Assembly: GCA_963556195.1 (NCBI GenBank)
Contig: OY744529.1
Location: 63,536,580-63,600,579, forward strand
Reading direction: 5' to 3'
DNA length: 64,000 nucleotides
DNA from: Sepiola atlantica
Lineage: Eukaryota; Mollusca; Cephalopoda; Sepiida; Sepiolidae
Made by a program: the position numbers and the translations under genes. Every line of letters begins with the position of its first letter. The stretch's first letter is position 1. Of this stretch, positions 46,399 to 57,120 are shown in pieces. Below the pieces are notes generated by a model. The model was not told the DNA's origin. It was given only the letters and a program-made list of their open reading frames with translations, and ran no database searches.

Positions 46399-46640
46399 AC
46401 AAACACACATATCTGTCTATCTACACAATGTTACAATGTTATGTAATACCTGTATCAAGATGGTCTGGTGGAAACTCTGTATGATATAATATTTCGAGAA
46501 CTCTTTCTTCTTCAGAACCGTGCTGAAGAAGAAGAGTTCCCGAAATATTATATCATACAGAGTTTCCACCAGACCATCTTGATACAGGTATTACATAACA
46601 TTGTAACATTGTGTAGATAGACAGATATATGTGTGTTTGT

Positions 46641-46691
<51 letters not shown>

Positions 46692-46818
46692 ATGTATACA
46701 TTGTATTAAGGATGAAACTATTTAACTTGTTCCACCATTATATGTCTTATTTGCTCCAACTTGTGTCTATCCGTCACACCTCTGCATTGTATTGCCTTCT
46801 AAGTATCACATTTCTATA
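45386..46818. repeat. Nested palindrome cluster with (TA)n spacers
   Basis: Outer arms of about 134 bp (45386-45519 and 46683-46818) enclose three further palindromes: P1 45576-45655 (35-bp arms, 10-bp spacer), with an extra half at 45704-45753; P2 45805-46350 (about 264-bp arms, 19-bp spacer); and P3 46393-46645 (123-bp arms, 7-bp spacer). (TA)n tracts separate them. Arms are nearly perfect by eye. No coding. It could be foldback transposons inserted in (TA)n or a rearrangement or assembly artefact. Confidence 0.9.
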
Positions 46819-46859
46819 TACAAATAAACAATGCTTCAAGCGAACTACATAAACCTCTT

Positions 46860-47800
46860 ATTTCATTATAGTTTTTCTGACATTCACCTCGCAAGTTTAG
46901 CATGTCCACAAGCCCATATATCAACAATTTGCCTCCTCTTGCTTTGACGAAGTAAGTCTCTGCCACATTTTATTTATTTAGATAAATCGGGCATTATGCT
47001 GTAAATAACATTTCTGACAAGAGATGACAAAGGGTTCAAACATTTGACCTTTTTTGTATCAGCTAAAATTTGTGAGAATAGAAATTTATAATATTTAGCT
47101 GGACATGACATCAGACATACAACAGAGAGGTGGCATGTACCATTTTCTTGACAGTTTGGAGGAAATGACAGGATTGAGAAAACATTAAAGACGGTCTAAC
47201 AGAATGCTAAATAATCAAGCAATGAACTTGAAATAAGTCTCTCCATCTTTCCTTCCCTTTTTGACCTTGCAGCCTATTGAACGATCGTCGTTGATCAATT
47301 GAAAGATAATTAATGTAAGAAGAAGCTGGCGATCTTTTATTACAGCTAACGAAATGACATTAGTCTTCGGAGGAACAACACACTTGCACAAAGGATGACG
47401 CCGGCCAGAGAACAGGGTATTATTTTGGATATGATTGAAGTATTAATGATAAGTAAATGATGCCATGGTGTCAACTCGGTGATGAAACCAGACTATTTCA
47501 CATTTCCGTTTTCTTGTATTGTTACATGTATATCTTCCCTGTTAATAAATTTTATATTTTGATACAATCTTTTGTTTTCTTTACATTCACATGTCTTATC
47601 AGCTGCCTTTTGAATTCTATCAATTCCCTGGGAGAGAATACCATAGCCTTTTAATCTTCAGTGAATCAGTTAATTCACAGTCATATATTGTGGAGACACG
47701 TAACTGTTCAGGAGACACAAACCTTCCGGTATATAACAATATATACAATATAGTCATCCACAGCTATTTTGTCGTTTCATGACTTATCAGTATATCAGTA
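46860..47800. other. No gene recognised
   Basis: Intronic sequence with small frames lacking domains. Confidence 0.5.
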
Positions 47801-47804
47801 TAAC

Positions 47805-47915
47805 TTGACGTAAGAAGCGCATGAATCCGATATTCGAAACCCAGATATTAATCACTTCCAACTGGGACTATGGTGTCCGATTCTTTACCATCTGAGCTAA
47901 CGAACTGTGAGTGGA
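47805..47915 (-). repeat. tRNA-derived SINE head, minus strand
   Basis: The minus strand reads GTTAGCTCAGATGGTAAAGA, TCGGACACCATAGTCCCAGT, then GGGTTTCGAATATCGG. A-box (TAGCTCAGATGGT) and B-box (GGTTTCGAAT) are at SINE-like spacing; an extra insert in the variable region excludes a functional tRNA. Confidence 0.6.
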
Positions 47916-48074
47916 AGAAATTATATTGTTTTTAAATGAATTTTATTCATTTGTTTACATTTTATGATCCTCATAACTGAAAGGACTTGATTATTTTTAT
48001 GGAATAGTATTATATTACGCTAAGTGGAAACAATCATTTTCACCACCAAAGTGATCCACTTTTTGGTTTCTTAA

Positions 48075-48076
<2 letters not shown>

Positions 48077-48114
<38 letters not shown>
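48077..48114. repeat. (TA)n microsatellite
   Basis: About 18 TA repeats. The adjacent 48115-48266 has no feature, and a second (TA)n lies at 48267-48288. Confidence 0.95.
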
Positions 48115-48119
<5 letters not shown>

Positions 48120-48284
48120 TATGTGTATGTGTGAAAATGTATGTTTTAGCATATACTTTCTATACTTTATGTTTACCAACCACTTCCAATTTAAGCTCGA
48201 TGATTGCCAATTAGTAACAATAAAATAAAATCTTGACTTTTGGAATGTAAATGAACCTTGTTTACTTATATATATATATATATA

Positions 48285-48345
48285 TATAATGATGACAGCT
48301 ATGAGCCAGAAACACGTGTCCATGGATTACTTTTATGTAGGTATA
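48285..48345 (+). repeat. SINE 3' body fragment
   Basis: TGATGACAGCTATGAGCCAG AAACACGTGTCCATGGATTA repeats almost identically at 48638-48690, where it follows a tRNA-like head. This copy is 5'-truncated next to (TA)n. Confidence 0.7.
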
Positions 48346-48549
48346 CAACTAATAAAAATATATATATTAACGAAAAATACGTCCTATAAAGTTATGGGCG
48401 ACTAATAATGCAATTTTCTGCATCTTAATCACTTAGGAAGTGAGACAATCGAAATAATAGTAAGCTAAAAAACAACGAACGCTGCAATCACCAATAAAAA
48501 TAATTACTTAAAAATACATTAAATATTTAGGTGATAAAAATCGTACATA

Positions 48550-48695
48550 TTTCTAGACAAGCGTCTTGGTCCAGTGGTAAAGACGCAGGACTATAGACAT
48601 CAATATCGAAGGTTCGATCCTTGTCTGACTTAGCCATGCTGATGACGGCTGTGAGCCAGAAACACGTGTCCATGGATTACTTTTATGTACATATA
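48550..48695 (+). repeat. tRNA-derived SINE, near complete
   Basis: The head GCGTCTTGGTCCAGTGGTAA, AGACGCAGGACTATAGACAT, then GGTTCGATCCTTGTCTGAC has a good A-box and B-box. The body TGATGACGGCTGTGAGCCAG-AAACACGTGTCC follows, and the copy ends at (TA)n. The anticodon arm is not clean, so a SINE is favoured over a tRNA gene. Confidence 0.75.
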
Positions 48696-48697
48696 AA

Positions 48698-48701
<4 letters not shown>

Positions 48702-48764
<63 letters not shown>
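48702..48764. repeat. (TA)n microsatellite following a SINE
   Basis: About 31 TA repeats directly after the SINE body. Confidence 0.95.
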
Positions 48765-48765
<1 letters not shown>

Positions 48766-48840
48766 TGATTTTTTTGTTATTGTTTTTTGGTTTTTGACGA
48801 TACCGACTGGTGTTTATTATAAATTAATTAATTAAAAAAA

Positions 48841-48841
48841 A

Positions 48842-48875
<34 letters not shown>

Positions 48876-48900
48876 GTTATATATATATATATATATGTTA
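48841..48900. repeat. (CT)n/(TA)n compound microsatellite
   Basis: CTCTCTCTC followed by two (TA)n tracts, 48853-48878 and 48884-48898, separated by GTT. Confidence 0.9.
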
Positions 48901-48954
48901 TAGTTTATATTTTTATCTATGGACGTATACATTTCGTCTCTTTTCAATCAAGAC

Positions 48955-49075
48955 TCATCAGCATAGAAGTACGACTATTCACCACCGGTCACACGATTCG
49001 AAACCCTGGACTACAAGTATTTTTCAACCTACAGTCCAACGTCGCTAACCGCTAGGCCAGTTCTGAACAGCTTAT
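48955..49075 (-). repeat. tRNA-derived SINE head, minus strand
   Basis: The minus strand reads AACTGGCCTAGCGGTTAGCG, ACGTTGGACTGTAGG, then GGGTTTCGAATCGTGTGACC: A-box and B-box of a tRNA-type promoter with a long variable insert. Confidence 0.6.
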
Positions 49076-49244
49076 AAACAATGATAATTTTAACACATTA
49101 ACGGCGGCGAAAGCGTACAGGCATTCAAACTTCTATAAGTGAAGGAACGATGCATAAAGCAAGTGACGCTACGCTGTGTTACTACTACCATTTTACAGTG
49201 CTCTACTTTTTAACGAGGAGCTTCAAATATAAATATTTGTTATT

Positions 49245-49247
<3 letters not shown>

Positions 49248-49302
<55 letters not shown>
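49248..49302. repeat. (TA)n microsatellite
   Basis: About 27 TA repeats. Together with 49470-49538 it makes a 127-codon Tyr/Ile-rich antisense frame that is an artefact. Confidence 0.95.
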
Positions 49303-49305
<3 letters not shown>

Positions 49306-49463
49306 TAAAAAATTAATACGAAAAATATATGAATGTTTATATCTTTTCTTTCTTTATTTCTTATTTGTTTATTGCTATACAGGAATACAAAATGTCTTTT
49401 AAAAAATCTTTTTTCTAAAAGAAAATCTTTTTCGCCCATTCTTTCGGCCTTTTTCACTGTATT

Positions 49464-49469
<6 letters not shown>

Positions 49470-49538
<69 letters not shown>
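49470..49538. repeat. (TA)n microsatellite
   Basis: About 34 TA repeats. Confidence 0.95.
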
Positions 49539-49542
<4 letters not shown>

Positions 49543-49559
49543 TTATGATAATATAAATT

Positions 49560-50179
49560 AAATTTATATGGTTCAGATTCATTCACAAGGGAATTTTATT
49601 TCAATTGCAAATGACAAGCTCGATATTTGGCAATTAAATAGAGTTTATAAATGTATTTATTTCAACATTTTTATTATTATATCATATTATAATAATTTAT
49701 ACGTAAAACAACTGAACGGATTTGCAATTGTTTCCTGAAAAACAGTACAGTAAACAAAATATCCAGGTAATAAACTATAAAATACAGGGACATTTCTTTG
49801 GAATCCTTAAAAAATGTGGTGCATGGAGAAAATAAGAGTAGAAAACAACAGGATTAAACTGTGTTCATCACTCCAAAAAAGTATAGTTACGAACGTGAAG
49901 AATGTTTAAAGAATAAAAACCGACAAGGTTATTTGTAAAAACAATCCAAAGAAGTTCAGACAAGCATATCAGTGGAGAAACGAACTTTCACCCCGGCATC
50001 AATTTCAAATCATCAAAGATTTCTGAAAAGAAGAGATAACTGAATCAAAAATTAAGATCAATATATTAATAGAAGGGATAATCAAAATTTATTTTGCCGA
50101 TAATAAGGAAAAGATTAAAATATGGATTTATTAGTTGTTAAATTAAAACATGTTTTCAAATCCAATTAAATTTATAAAT
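49560..50179. other. No gene recognised
   Basis: AT-rich intronic sequence. Confidence 0.5.
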
Positions 50180-50187
50180 GTGTTAAC

Positions 50188-52297
50188 TAGTGTTGGGACG
50201 ATTAATCAGAATCAGAAAAATCGGAACTTTTTGGGTTATCGGTATTGGAATCAAAAAACCTTTTGCCTAATTTCCGATTCCAAAAACGATTCTTTTAATA
50301 TTTTTTAAAACTTAATTTTTTATTGCTGGTACTAATGATAAATATTTTATGTTTTTATACTATCAGTAAAACTGAAATCAATAGATCATAATATCATCAA
50401 AATACGATGTAAATTTATTTTACTTGATTAAAAAAATAAAACTTTGCATAAATTCGCTAGGTAACCTTTAAAAGAACACAGTTGATTTACAAAGTTCCGA
50501 AAAATGTTTAAAAATTAAATAAAACATTTTTGTCAAGAAAAATACTGTCAAACATTATTGATAATTAAATTAAAAGTAATAATATAAAAAGTGTTTTTTA
50601 ATTTTTTTAAATTCATTTATTTTATGCCGTTGGGCTTTTGTCTGTTTTTTTTATTATATGGTGGGTTTTTGTCCAGTAGACTTTTGTCAGGTGGAAATCT
50701 TACAAGGTGGCCAAAAAGTGTGAAAAAAAAAACAAAAAAACTTTAGGCATTATCAAAAGATGGTCTTGAGTTGAATTAGGTATATATGAATTTGAAGTTT
50801 TCATGCCTTTGTGCAAGAACACTTTGGCATCAGTTCTTTCTTTTTATTTTTCTATGTCTGGTTGTAAAACAAAGTTTCTAAATGAGTTGGCTTGGGATTG
50901 AGATAGAAGACAATAAAATTAAAGACTAGTAATACAAAATGATAATAATAAAAATGAATCTTGGTTATTAACTGTTTGGCAGTTTAGTTGGTACATTTCT
51001 CTTCCACTGATAAGACACATGAAAGACAGTGAAAATTTTCCAACATTAAAATGTAAGTATATTTTTTAGACTATATTAAAGACATTTAAAATATTTTATG
51101 AAAAAAAAGTTACTAACATGTTTTTCATTAATTTTTGTTTAATATTTAAACTTATAGTTTAATTATCTTTGTAGAAATTAAATAGATTCTTTTACTATAT
51201 AAGAACTTATAAGTATCATTATTGTTGTAGATTAACACCCTCAGCTTAATCACCCCTCCAAACAAAAATGAGATTCTACTTTTTTAGGCGATTACATGTG
51301 AACACCCTGAAAAACCTAAAGGAAAGAAAAAAGATCAATTATTTCAGAATTTAGAATGGGGGATCAGTATCACATATAAATTTAACGTAAAATGAGTTCC
51401 TATTTCCGAGACATTCTAGCGTTTTAGAGCAGTTAACCAAAAAATATTTTTTGCTCTGGGAGATAAATTCTGTGCGTTTATTGGGGGGGGGGGGGTCTAC
51501 GTTTTTAAGCGGAAATGATGATCATCTTATGTTAAATTTACATACGAAACTGATCTCCAACTCTAAATTCTAAAATAATTGTTTTTTAAGGTATTCACAT
51601 GTAATAATCTAAAAAAAAGTAGAATCTTATTTGGGGGGATTTAGCTGATGGTGTTAATCTATAAGTTTGCGATTATTATTAGTAGTAATATTACTATTAT
51701 TTGTGTATCTTGCTTTTCTTTGTACAGTAAAACAAACCAATCTACTACATATCTGTTGTATTGACAGTAGCAATAACCAACCAAATTTTTATAATTAGGG
51801 TAAAAACATGAACATTCTTTGATAGAGGGAAGGCACAGAATAGTTAACAAAGCATCCCTGCCCAGTCCCTCTCATGTTAAGAATGTTATTTTTAAATAGT
51901 AACATTATTATTTAGAAACCTATTTTTAACATAGGGAGGGGCTTTGTTAACTATTATGTTCCTGCACCGTCTTATTATTTTGCCTACCAATCGTCAACTA
52001 TTTTGAATTGTTTATGAAAAAATTCAAACAGCATTTTGTTGAGTAACGAGGAACTAATGCAAATAAGCTTTGTTTTAAAAAGGAAATAAATCTTTAGTTG
52101 CTTCACTATTTTCAATCAATTACAAGGAAAACATTTGAGAAAAAATGTTTAGAAAGATCTACTTGTGTAATATACGCCCACAAGTGTATTTTTTACGTTT
52201 GCAAAAATATATGCTGACATTACACGGGGGTTTTACAGTAATTTGAAAATAAATAAAAAAGCAACAAATCTCTAATTTTGGAATCGTCTCATCACTA
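50188..52297. mobile_element. hAT-like element, 2110 bp, with 8-bp target duplication
   Basis: Terminal inverted repeats TAGTGTTGGGACGATT (left) and TAGTGATGAGACGATT (right, complement) match at 14 of 16 bases. The 8-bp duplication GTGTTAAC flanks it exactly (50180-50187 and 52298-52305), the hallmark of the hAT superfamily. No hAT transposase frame (no BED zinc finger or dimerisation domain) is visible, so it is non-autonomous or decayed. A foldback repeat is nested at 51228-51661. Confidence 0.9.
51228..51661. mobile_element. Foldback/MITE nested in the hAT-like element
   Basis: Begins TAGATTAACACC and ends GGTGTTAATCTA. The arms pair over about 160 bp (AAAGTAGAATCT against GAGATTCTACTT; TTTAACGTAAAATGAG against CTTATGTTAAATTTAC). 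A G-run lies in the loop (51482-51494). A half-copy of the right arm occurs at 60788-60975. Confidence 0.8.
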
Positions 52298-52305
52298 GTG
52301 TTAAC

Positions 52306-53025
52306 TAATTTAATTAAAATTTATAAATGTGTTATAAAAATAAAGGCAAATTGTCAGTAAAAAATCTCTAAGAAGCATTCCTAAAATATACAAATTACCG
52401 ATACCATCTACTTTCTAAACATACATTTTTAGTATATATAACATACATTGCCAGATCATAATGTTAGATATTCAAGTGGGTAGGTTAGCTTGTACATATA
52501 TTAGCTGTTGAATATATTGGCTGGTAAGTTAGGAGACAGGAAGTGTTTCAGACAGGTTTCACGAAGGGGTCAGTAGGACTATGATACATCAAGCTCTGAA
52601 GAATTAGAAGCTGATTACATGACATCACATATGCAAGACTGTCGGGATTCCAGGATGAGATTGAAGTCAGTCTTAGCATGACCAACTAAGCTGACGACAT
52701 GTGTTAGAAAATTGTCTAGTATATATTTGTGTGTGTAACAAAATATTAAAACCATTTTTTAAAATTTTCTGTAAAAGCATACCCACTAAAGTCACAAGCC
52801 GTCATTGATTACTTTCAAAATTTAATGGAGATTTCTTCATCCAAAGATAAATGCTTGCTAAAATTTTCATGAAAATCCAATCGGTAGTTATTATGAGAAA
52901 TATCTAACAAAAAACAAACAAGTAATAAAAAAACGTAATTCTACCAAATTAGACTGAGCATTTATGGGTGGGGGTATGTTTTTTTTTCTTCGCTTTTCAA
53001 CTTAATTTTTCCAAAATACAAAATA
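52306..53025. other. No gene recognised
   Basis: Intronic, AT-rich. The stretch near 52835-52910 (GAAAATCCAATCGGTAGTTA) resembles common invertebrate transposon tails but cannot be assigned. Confidence 0.45.
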
Positions 53026-53029
53026 ATAT

Positions 53030-53250
53030 TGTCCTACTTGGCATAATGGTTGGAGTGTTGGCTAATAGGCCGGGTGACTGTAGTTCAATCCTTGGTCGAG
53101 TCATACCACAGACTCAAAAAAATGTTAAACACTACGAATTATAAGGTGAGGATCAATGGTAAGTGGAGTAATCCAGGGAAAGGAGTGGCATCCTACATCT
53201 CGGTGTAGTAGCCAATGAAAAGTGAACCTTTAGGTCACCCTTGACTATGG
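53030..53250 (+). repeat. tRNA-derived SINE
   Basis: Head GGCATAATGGTTGGAGTGTT, GGCTAATAGGCCGGGTGACT, then TAGTTCAATCCTTGGTCGAG: A-box and B-box at tRNA-like spacing. A non-tRNA body follows to about 53250 (CATCTCGGTGTAGTAGCC). It sits about 60 bp before the exon 5 acceptor region. Confidence 0.7.
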
Positions 53251-53311
53251 TCAATATTTTTTTTTCATGTTTATAAACTTACTTGTATTCTTTTATTTTT
53301 TGAATTTTCAG

Positions 53312-53386
53312 ATAACAGTTCTTCTGAATGGAGTTAGCCATATTGAACGAGATATTGAAGAGCAGATTAATAATAATCCTTCTTTG
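53312..53386 (+). CDS. CCDC87: CCDC87-like gene, exon 5
   Basis: Exon of 25 codons, phase 0 at both ends, between TGAATTTTCAG and GTAAGT. The peptide ITVLLNGVSHIERDIEEQIN is predicted helical with heptad-like hydrophobic spacing. It aligns with the RLIKVILDELKC block of vertebrate CCDC87 and follows directly from exon 4. The upstream intron (44996-53311) holds nested palindromes, several SINEs and a 2.1-kb hAT-like element. The downstream intron is only 656 bp, the shortest in the gene. Confidence 0.75.
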
Positions 53387-54042
53387 GTAAGTCGATACAA
53401 TCTAAATTTGATATAAGTTGCTGTAAATAACACAATTGGAAAGCATGAATTGCCAAGGTAAACAATTTATAGAGGCAATGTAAAGTAAATATTTAAGATA
53501 TTTAAGATTTAAGATATTATCTGGGAACTATTCTGAGAACAATTTCCGCAACCAGTAGAAAAAAGGCCATGCTGAGATGGCTAGCTGTCTAAGAGTCCTG
53601 TTTAAACAGTGACCAGAAACGATGATGAAACGGCGTCAACAGTATGAAAACCATGTAAAAGCCTTGAACTAGGCGGAACATGTCCACTCAAGAAATCTCG
53701 ACCAAAAAGAGGACAAGCCTTGTTTTGAATCCTTTCACATATGTGGTGCGAGTTTTTTTGTACTTCCGGACTGAAGAGTTCATTCTCTTGTTGCCTGGTA
53801 TAATTCAGGGAGGATAAATTGAATATGGTCCAAAGGAAATAACTTCTTAATCTTAATATACTGTGCTGATAACATGATCAAGATGAATGTATTTTGTGTT
53901 GCAGACGCAATGTTTGCTGTAGTTACTACATGAGTTTATTCTGCATTTTTGTATTAAACTAAATTTAATCGTTGAACGATAAACAATGCTGAGTTTATTT
54001 TAATATTAACACTAATTAAATTTTTTGATTTATTTTTTTCAG

Positions 54043-54139
54043 AGTGTCGCACAACAAAAGAAATTCAATTCTAAGATGCATCAGCCTGTGATTCAAATCT
54101 GCGAGAATTTATTCCAGCACTACTGCCATAAGGCGCAAG
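54043..54139 (+). CDS. CCDC87: CCDC87-like gene, exon 6
   Basis: Exon of 97 nt (32 codons plus one nucleotide), after TATTTTTTTCAG and before GTAATC. The peptide SVAQQKKFNSKMHQPVIQIC continues into ENLFQHYCHKAQ. The (E/Q)-x-LF-x-x-Y block and the preceding K-x-F/L-x-x-K-x-x-x-P/Y pattern match the EQLFLRY region of vertebrate CCDC87. The U2-core minisatellite begins only about 25 bp after the donor site, so the repeat sits almost against the exon. Confidence 0.8.
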
Positions 54140-54162
54140 GTAATCTTTATATTGTATATGAT

Positions 54163-54860
54163 GAATGAACATATACTACACTGTCCCCCTCCCAAAGGAG
54201 GAGTTAATGCTTGGGAGGATGGTATCATGACAAACAGACATATACTATACTATCCCCACAAAAGAGGAGGACCTGCCTGAGAAAAAGATCTTATGAAAAT
54301 AGAACAGATACTACACTGCTCCCTCTCCCTCATATAAAAGGAGAAGGTAATCCCTGGGATGATGGTATCATGACCACAGAACAGATATTACACTATTCCT
54401 CTCATACCCCAAAAAAGAGGAAATAATGCCCGAGAGTATGGTATCATGGCAAATGAACATATACTACACTACCTCCAGAAAAGAGGAGGTAATGTTTGTG
54501 AGGATGGTCTCATGATAACAGAACGAATACTACACTAACCCCCCCCCCCCCCCCCACCATAAACATGTCTCTAAAAGGAGAAAGCATATTAAGACCTTGG
54601 GAGGATGGTATCATGACCACAGAACAGATACTACACTACCCTCCCCTCCTCAAGAAAAAAAGATATGGTAAAGCTTGGAGGATGGTATCATGACAACAGA
54701 ACAGATATTACACTACCCCCCTCCCCATAATTGAGCATTGAAAGATAGTACATTAGTTTGAAATAACATAGTGAACTGAATTGAGCATTAAAAGATAATA
54801 ATAGTATAGTTCAGCTTCAGACAGACAGATACCAAATCTCCATCAGTAATAGATAATCCA
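54163..54860 (-). repeat. U2-core minisatellite, inverted copy, eight units
   Basis: On the + strand, units with (A/C)AGATACTACACT and GGAGGATGGTATCATGA recur at about 54171, 54240, 54305, 54382, 54460, 54525, 54627 and 54703. These are complements of the units at 8772-9112. The flank 54723-54860 (TTGAGCATTGAAAGATAGTA, CAGACAGACAGATACCAAAT) is the complement of 8677-8771. A C-run lies at 54540-54557. The array begins about 25 bp after exon 6. Confidence 0.85.
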
Positions 54861-54880
54861 CTCATAATATAATAGGCATT

Positions 54881-54922
54881 TTCTGTGTGTGTGTGTGTGT
54901 GTGTGAGTGTGTGTGTGTGTGT
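54881..54922. repeat. (GT)n microsatellite
   Basis: GT repeats with a single GA interruption. Confidence 0.95.
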
Positions 54923-55024
54923 GTCTGTTCGTCAGTCACAATTAAAAAAAAAATATCTTAACTTCTTTTAGAAATGGAAAATATTGCATTAATACTAAAT
55001 GATAAATTCCCAACAAATAAAGTG

Positions 55025-55105
55025 GATGCCATGACTGGAAATCAAAACCGAAACCTTGAGATCTTAAGTCTGATATTCTACGAACTGAGCTATTTAGATT
55101 TTCTT
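55025..55105 (-). repeat. tRNA-Lys-like SINE head, minus strand
   Basis: The minus strand reads AATAGCTCAGTTCGTAGAAT, ATCAGACTTAAGATCTCAAG, then GGTTTTGATTTCCAG. The A-box and a CTTAAGA anticodon-loop region resemble tRNA-Lys; the B-box is weak (TTTTGATTT). A tRNA-Lys-derived SINE is the best reading. Confidence 0.55.
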
Positions 55106-55354
55106 ATAAATAGATCTTAAAACATTACCTTAATAAAATAATTATAGCTTTGATATGACATAATAGATCTATGATTTACATCATGTTTCAAAACATGAAT
55201 TCAAACATAAGCAATAATAAAAATAAATAAATGAATGGTTAAACATTATCAATAGCGTTGAAAATTATTTTAATAGTCCAAAACAATTTATTTTGCTTTA
55301 ACTACATATTGGCATTAAAAACTATTTAATATATAATATATACTAGAATTTTAA

Positions 55355-55357
<3 letters not shown>

Positions 55358-55399
<42 letters not shown>
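55358..55399. repeat. (TA)n microsatellite
   Basis: About 20 TA repeats. Confidence 0.95.
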
Positions 55400-55402
<3 letters not shown>

Positions 55403-56550
55403 GGGTCAGACGACAAGACCTTAAGGTAATTTTAACAATTTTCCTTTTTTTTTTTTTTCCCACTCGTCTTTTTCATTGATTTTAATAATGCTTCCTCTAA
55501 AATTAATCCTACCATTCTGTTGTACACGTAATTTACTTAGACAAACTGTCTAGGTCCGGAGGGTCTAGTCTCTAATTTAATATGTGTCTATTTTCATCAG
55601 TAATAGATAATCTCTAATATAATATGTGTCTCTTTTCAAGGTGTTTGGAAAATTGATAGCATAACTTCGGAATTATGTTCTATATGTGTACATAATGAAA
55701 AAAGATCCCATAAACATAGATCCGGAAATACTTAGTTTCCGAGTTATAAGCCATTGAAACAAATACTGATCAACATTCTATAATAGTGCACTGTTATTTC
55801 TACACAAGGGATAGATAAACACTATTCCTGTGATAGGACCATAAGCCTGAGCCTGGCGTTGCCACAACAAAACCATGAAAAAATGACATCAAACAAATAT
55901 AAAAGCTGTAGGGCTCAGAAGAAAAATCTGAGCATCATGATCGGCAGGGCCTCCTTTCATAGCCAATATGGAGGATCCGGTCGGCATCCTGCGAATGTTG
56001 GCTCTTCTTGTTTCAGATAACAGAATACAACAGACCAAATACAGATACAAAAATATGATCACGCCGAGCAAGTAATGAACCACAAAGGGAATTAGACTAG
56101 TAATGAAGTGCCATTACAAAAGCAGCCCCCCACACAAAAATCCACACTCTTTTACACACATAGAACATAATCCTGAAGGTATGCCATAGATTTTCCAAAC
56201 ATTATGTATATAAATAGCTATTCCTTTGCCTGTAATAATAAAGGAGATGATTCAGTATACAGTCAAGTGAATTCTAGCATCTGACTGAAGTATTAATATT
56301 GTTTGTAAACAAAACAACAACTATTTTTTTCCAAGTGACTGTAATTATAGAAGTCTAGGTAAGTTCGGATGCCATCATTTTTTATGGCATGGACATTCTA
56401 GTCTGTATAATAAACATTTTGATAGTCTGTATTGAAAGAAAATTGTGTCATTTAATTGTTTCTGTTTTTGTTTTTTATTGTAAAATATTTCGGATAGTAA
56501 CCATGCAAGAACTCACTTGTTTTCCACAATGAGAAATAATTTTCCTTTCT
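55400..56550. other. No gene recognised
   Basis: Intronic. The stretch 55550-55640 repeats a TCTAATTTAATATGTGTCT-like unit. The small antisense frame at 55889-56083 has no recognisable domain. Confidence 0.45.
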
Positions 56551-56555
56551 TTCTC

Positions 56556-56795
56556 CGTGTGCCTAGTGTCAGGGCCTCCTATTTGCGGAACACATTGCCA
56601 CATAACTGCCTCCCTGCAGACTACAACATAGTCATCTTCAAATCTAATGTCAAGAGATTCCTGTCATATACCATCCCCACAAGTAACCAAACTTAGTTCA
56701 TTTCATTAATCATCCTCAATCTAGCTATCATTCCATTTCATTAACCCTTATCCTCGAGGTACCTTCGGCCTTGATAAGTGTTGACCATTCAGTAA
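56556..56795 (+). pseudogene. LINE 3' end copy
   Basis: RVPSVRASYLRNTLPHNCLP then ADYNIVIFKSNVKRFLSY is the C-terminal end of LINE ORF2 (R-N-x-L-P ... FKxxVxRFL). It is followed by the shared 3' sequence CCTCGAGGTACCTTCGGCCT and TTGATAAGTGTTGACC. Confidence 0.75.
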
Positions 56796-57120
56796 AGAAA
56801 AAACATTTTTTAGCATTGTACTTCAAAAAAGTCAAATGTGTTGCAGTTTTGTCTATGGATGTTACAAAGCACCCACATTTATGTATTTAGATAGCAATCA
56901 TTCCTTGGAAAATGTTGCATTAAAATCAAGAGACATCTGTCAGTTCGCTGTTTTAATATTTTTTTCTGATAAAAGTCATGAGAAGAATTGAAAAAAATTA
57001 AATAAAAGGATCAACAGTCATTGATTTTGTTTAATCAAACTTGTTTGAATTTTACTTTTGTAAAAGAAGCAGATGTCATTTTTTTTAACTCAAAATTATG
57101 CATTATATTATTTAATCTTA

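Noticed and set aside
48550..48640. Functional tRNA gene
   Set aside because: A and B boxes are good but the acceptor and anticodon stems do not pair cleanly and a repeated SINE body follows.
49203..49586. 127-codon Tyr/Ile repeat frame, and similar frames at 32406, 45384, 45607 and 48015
   Set aside because: Translation of (TA)n microsatellites.
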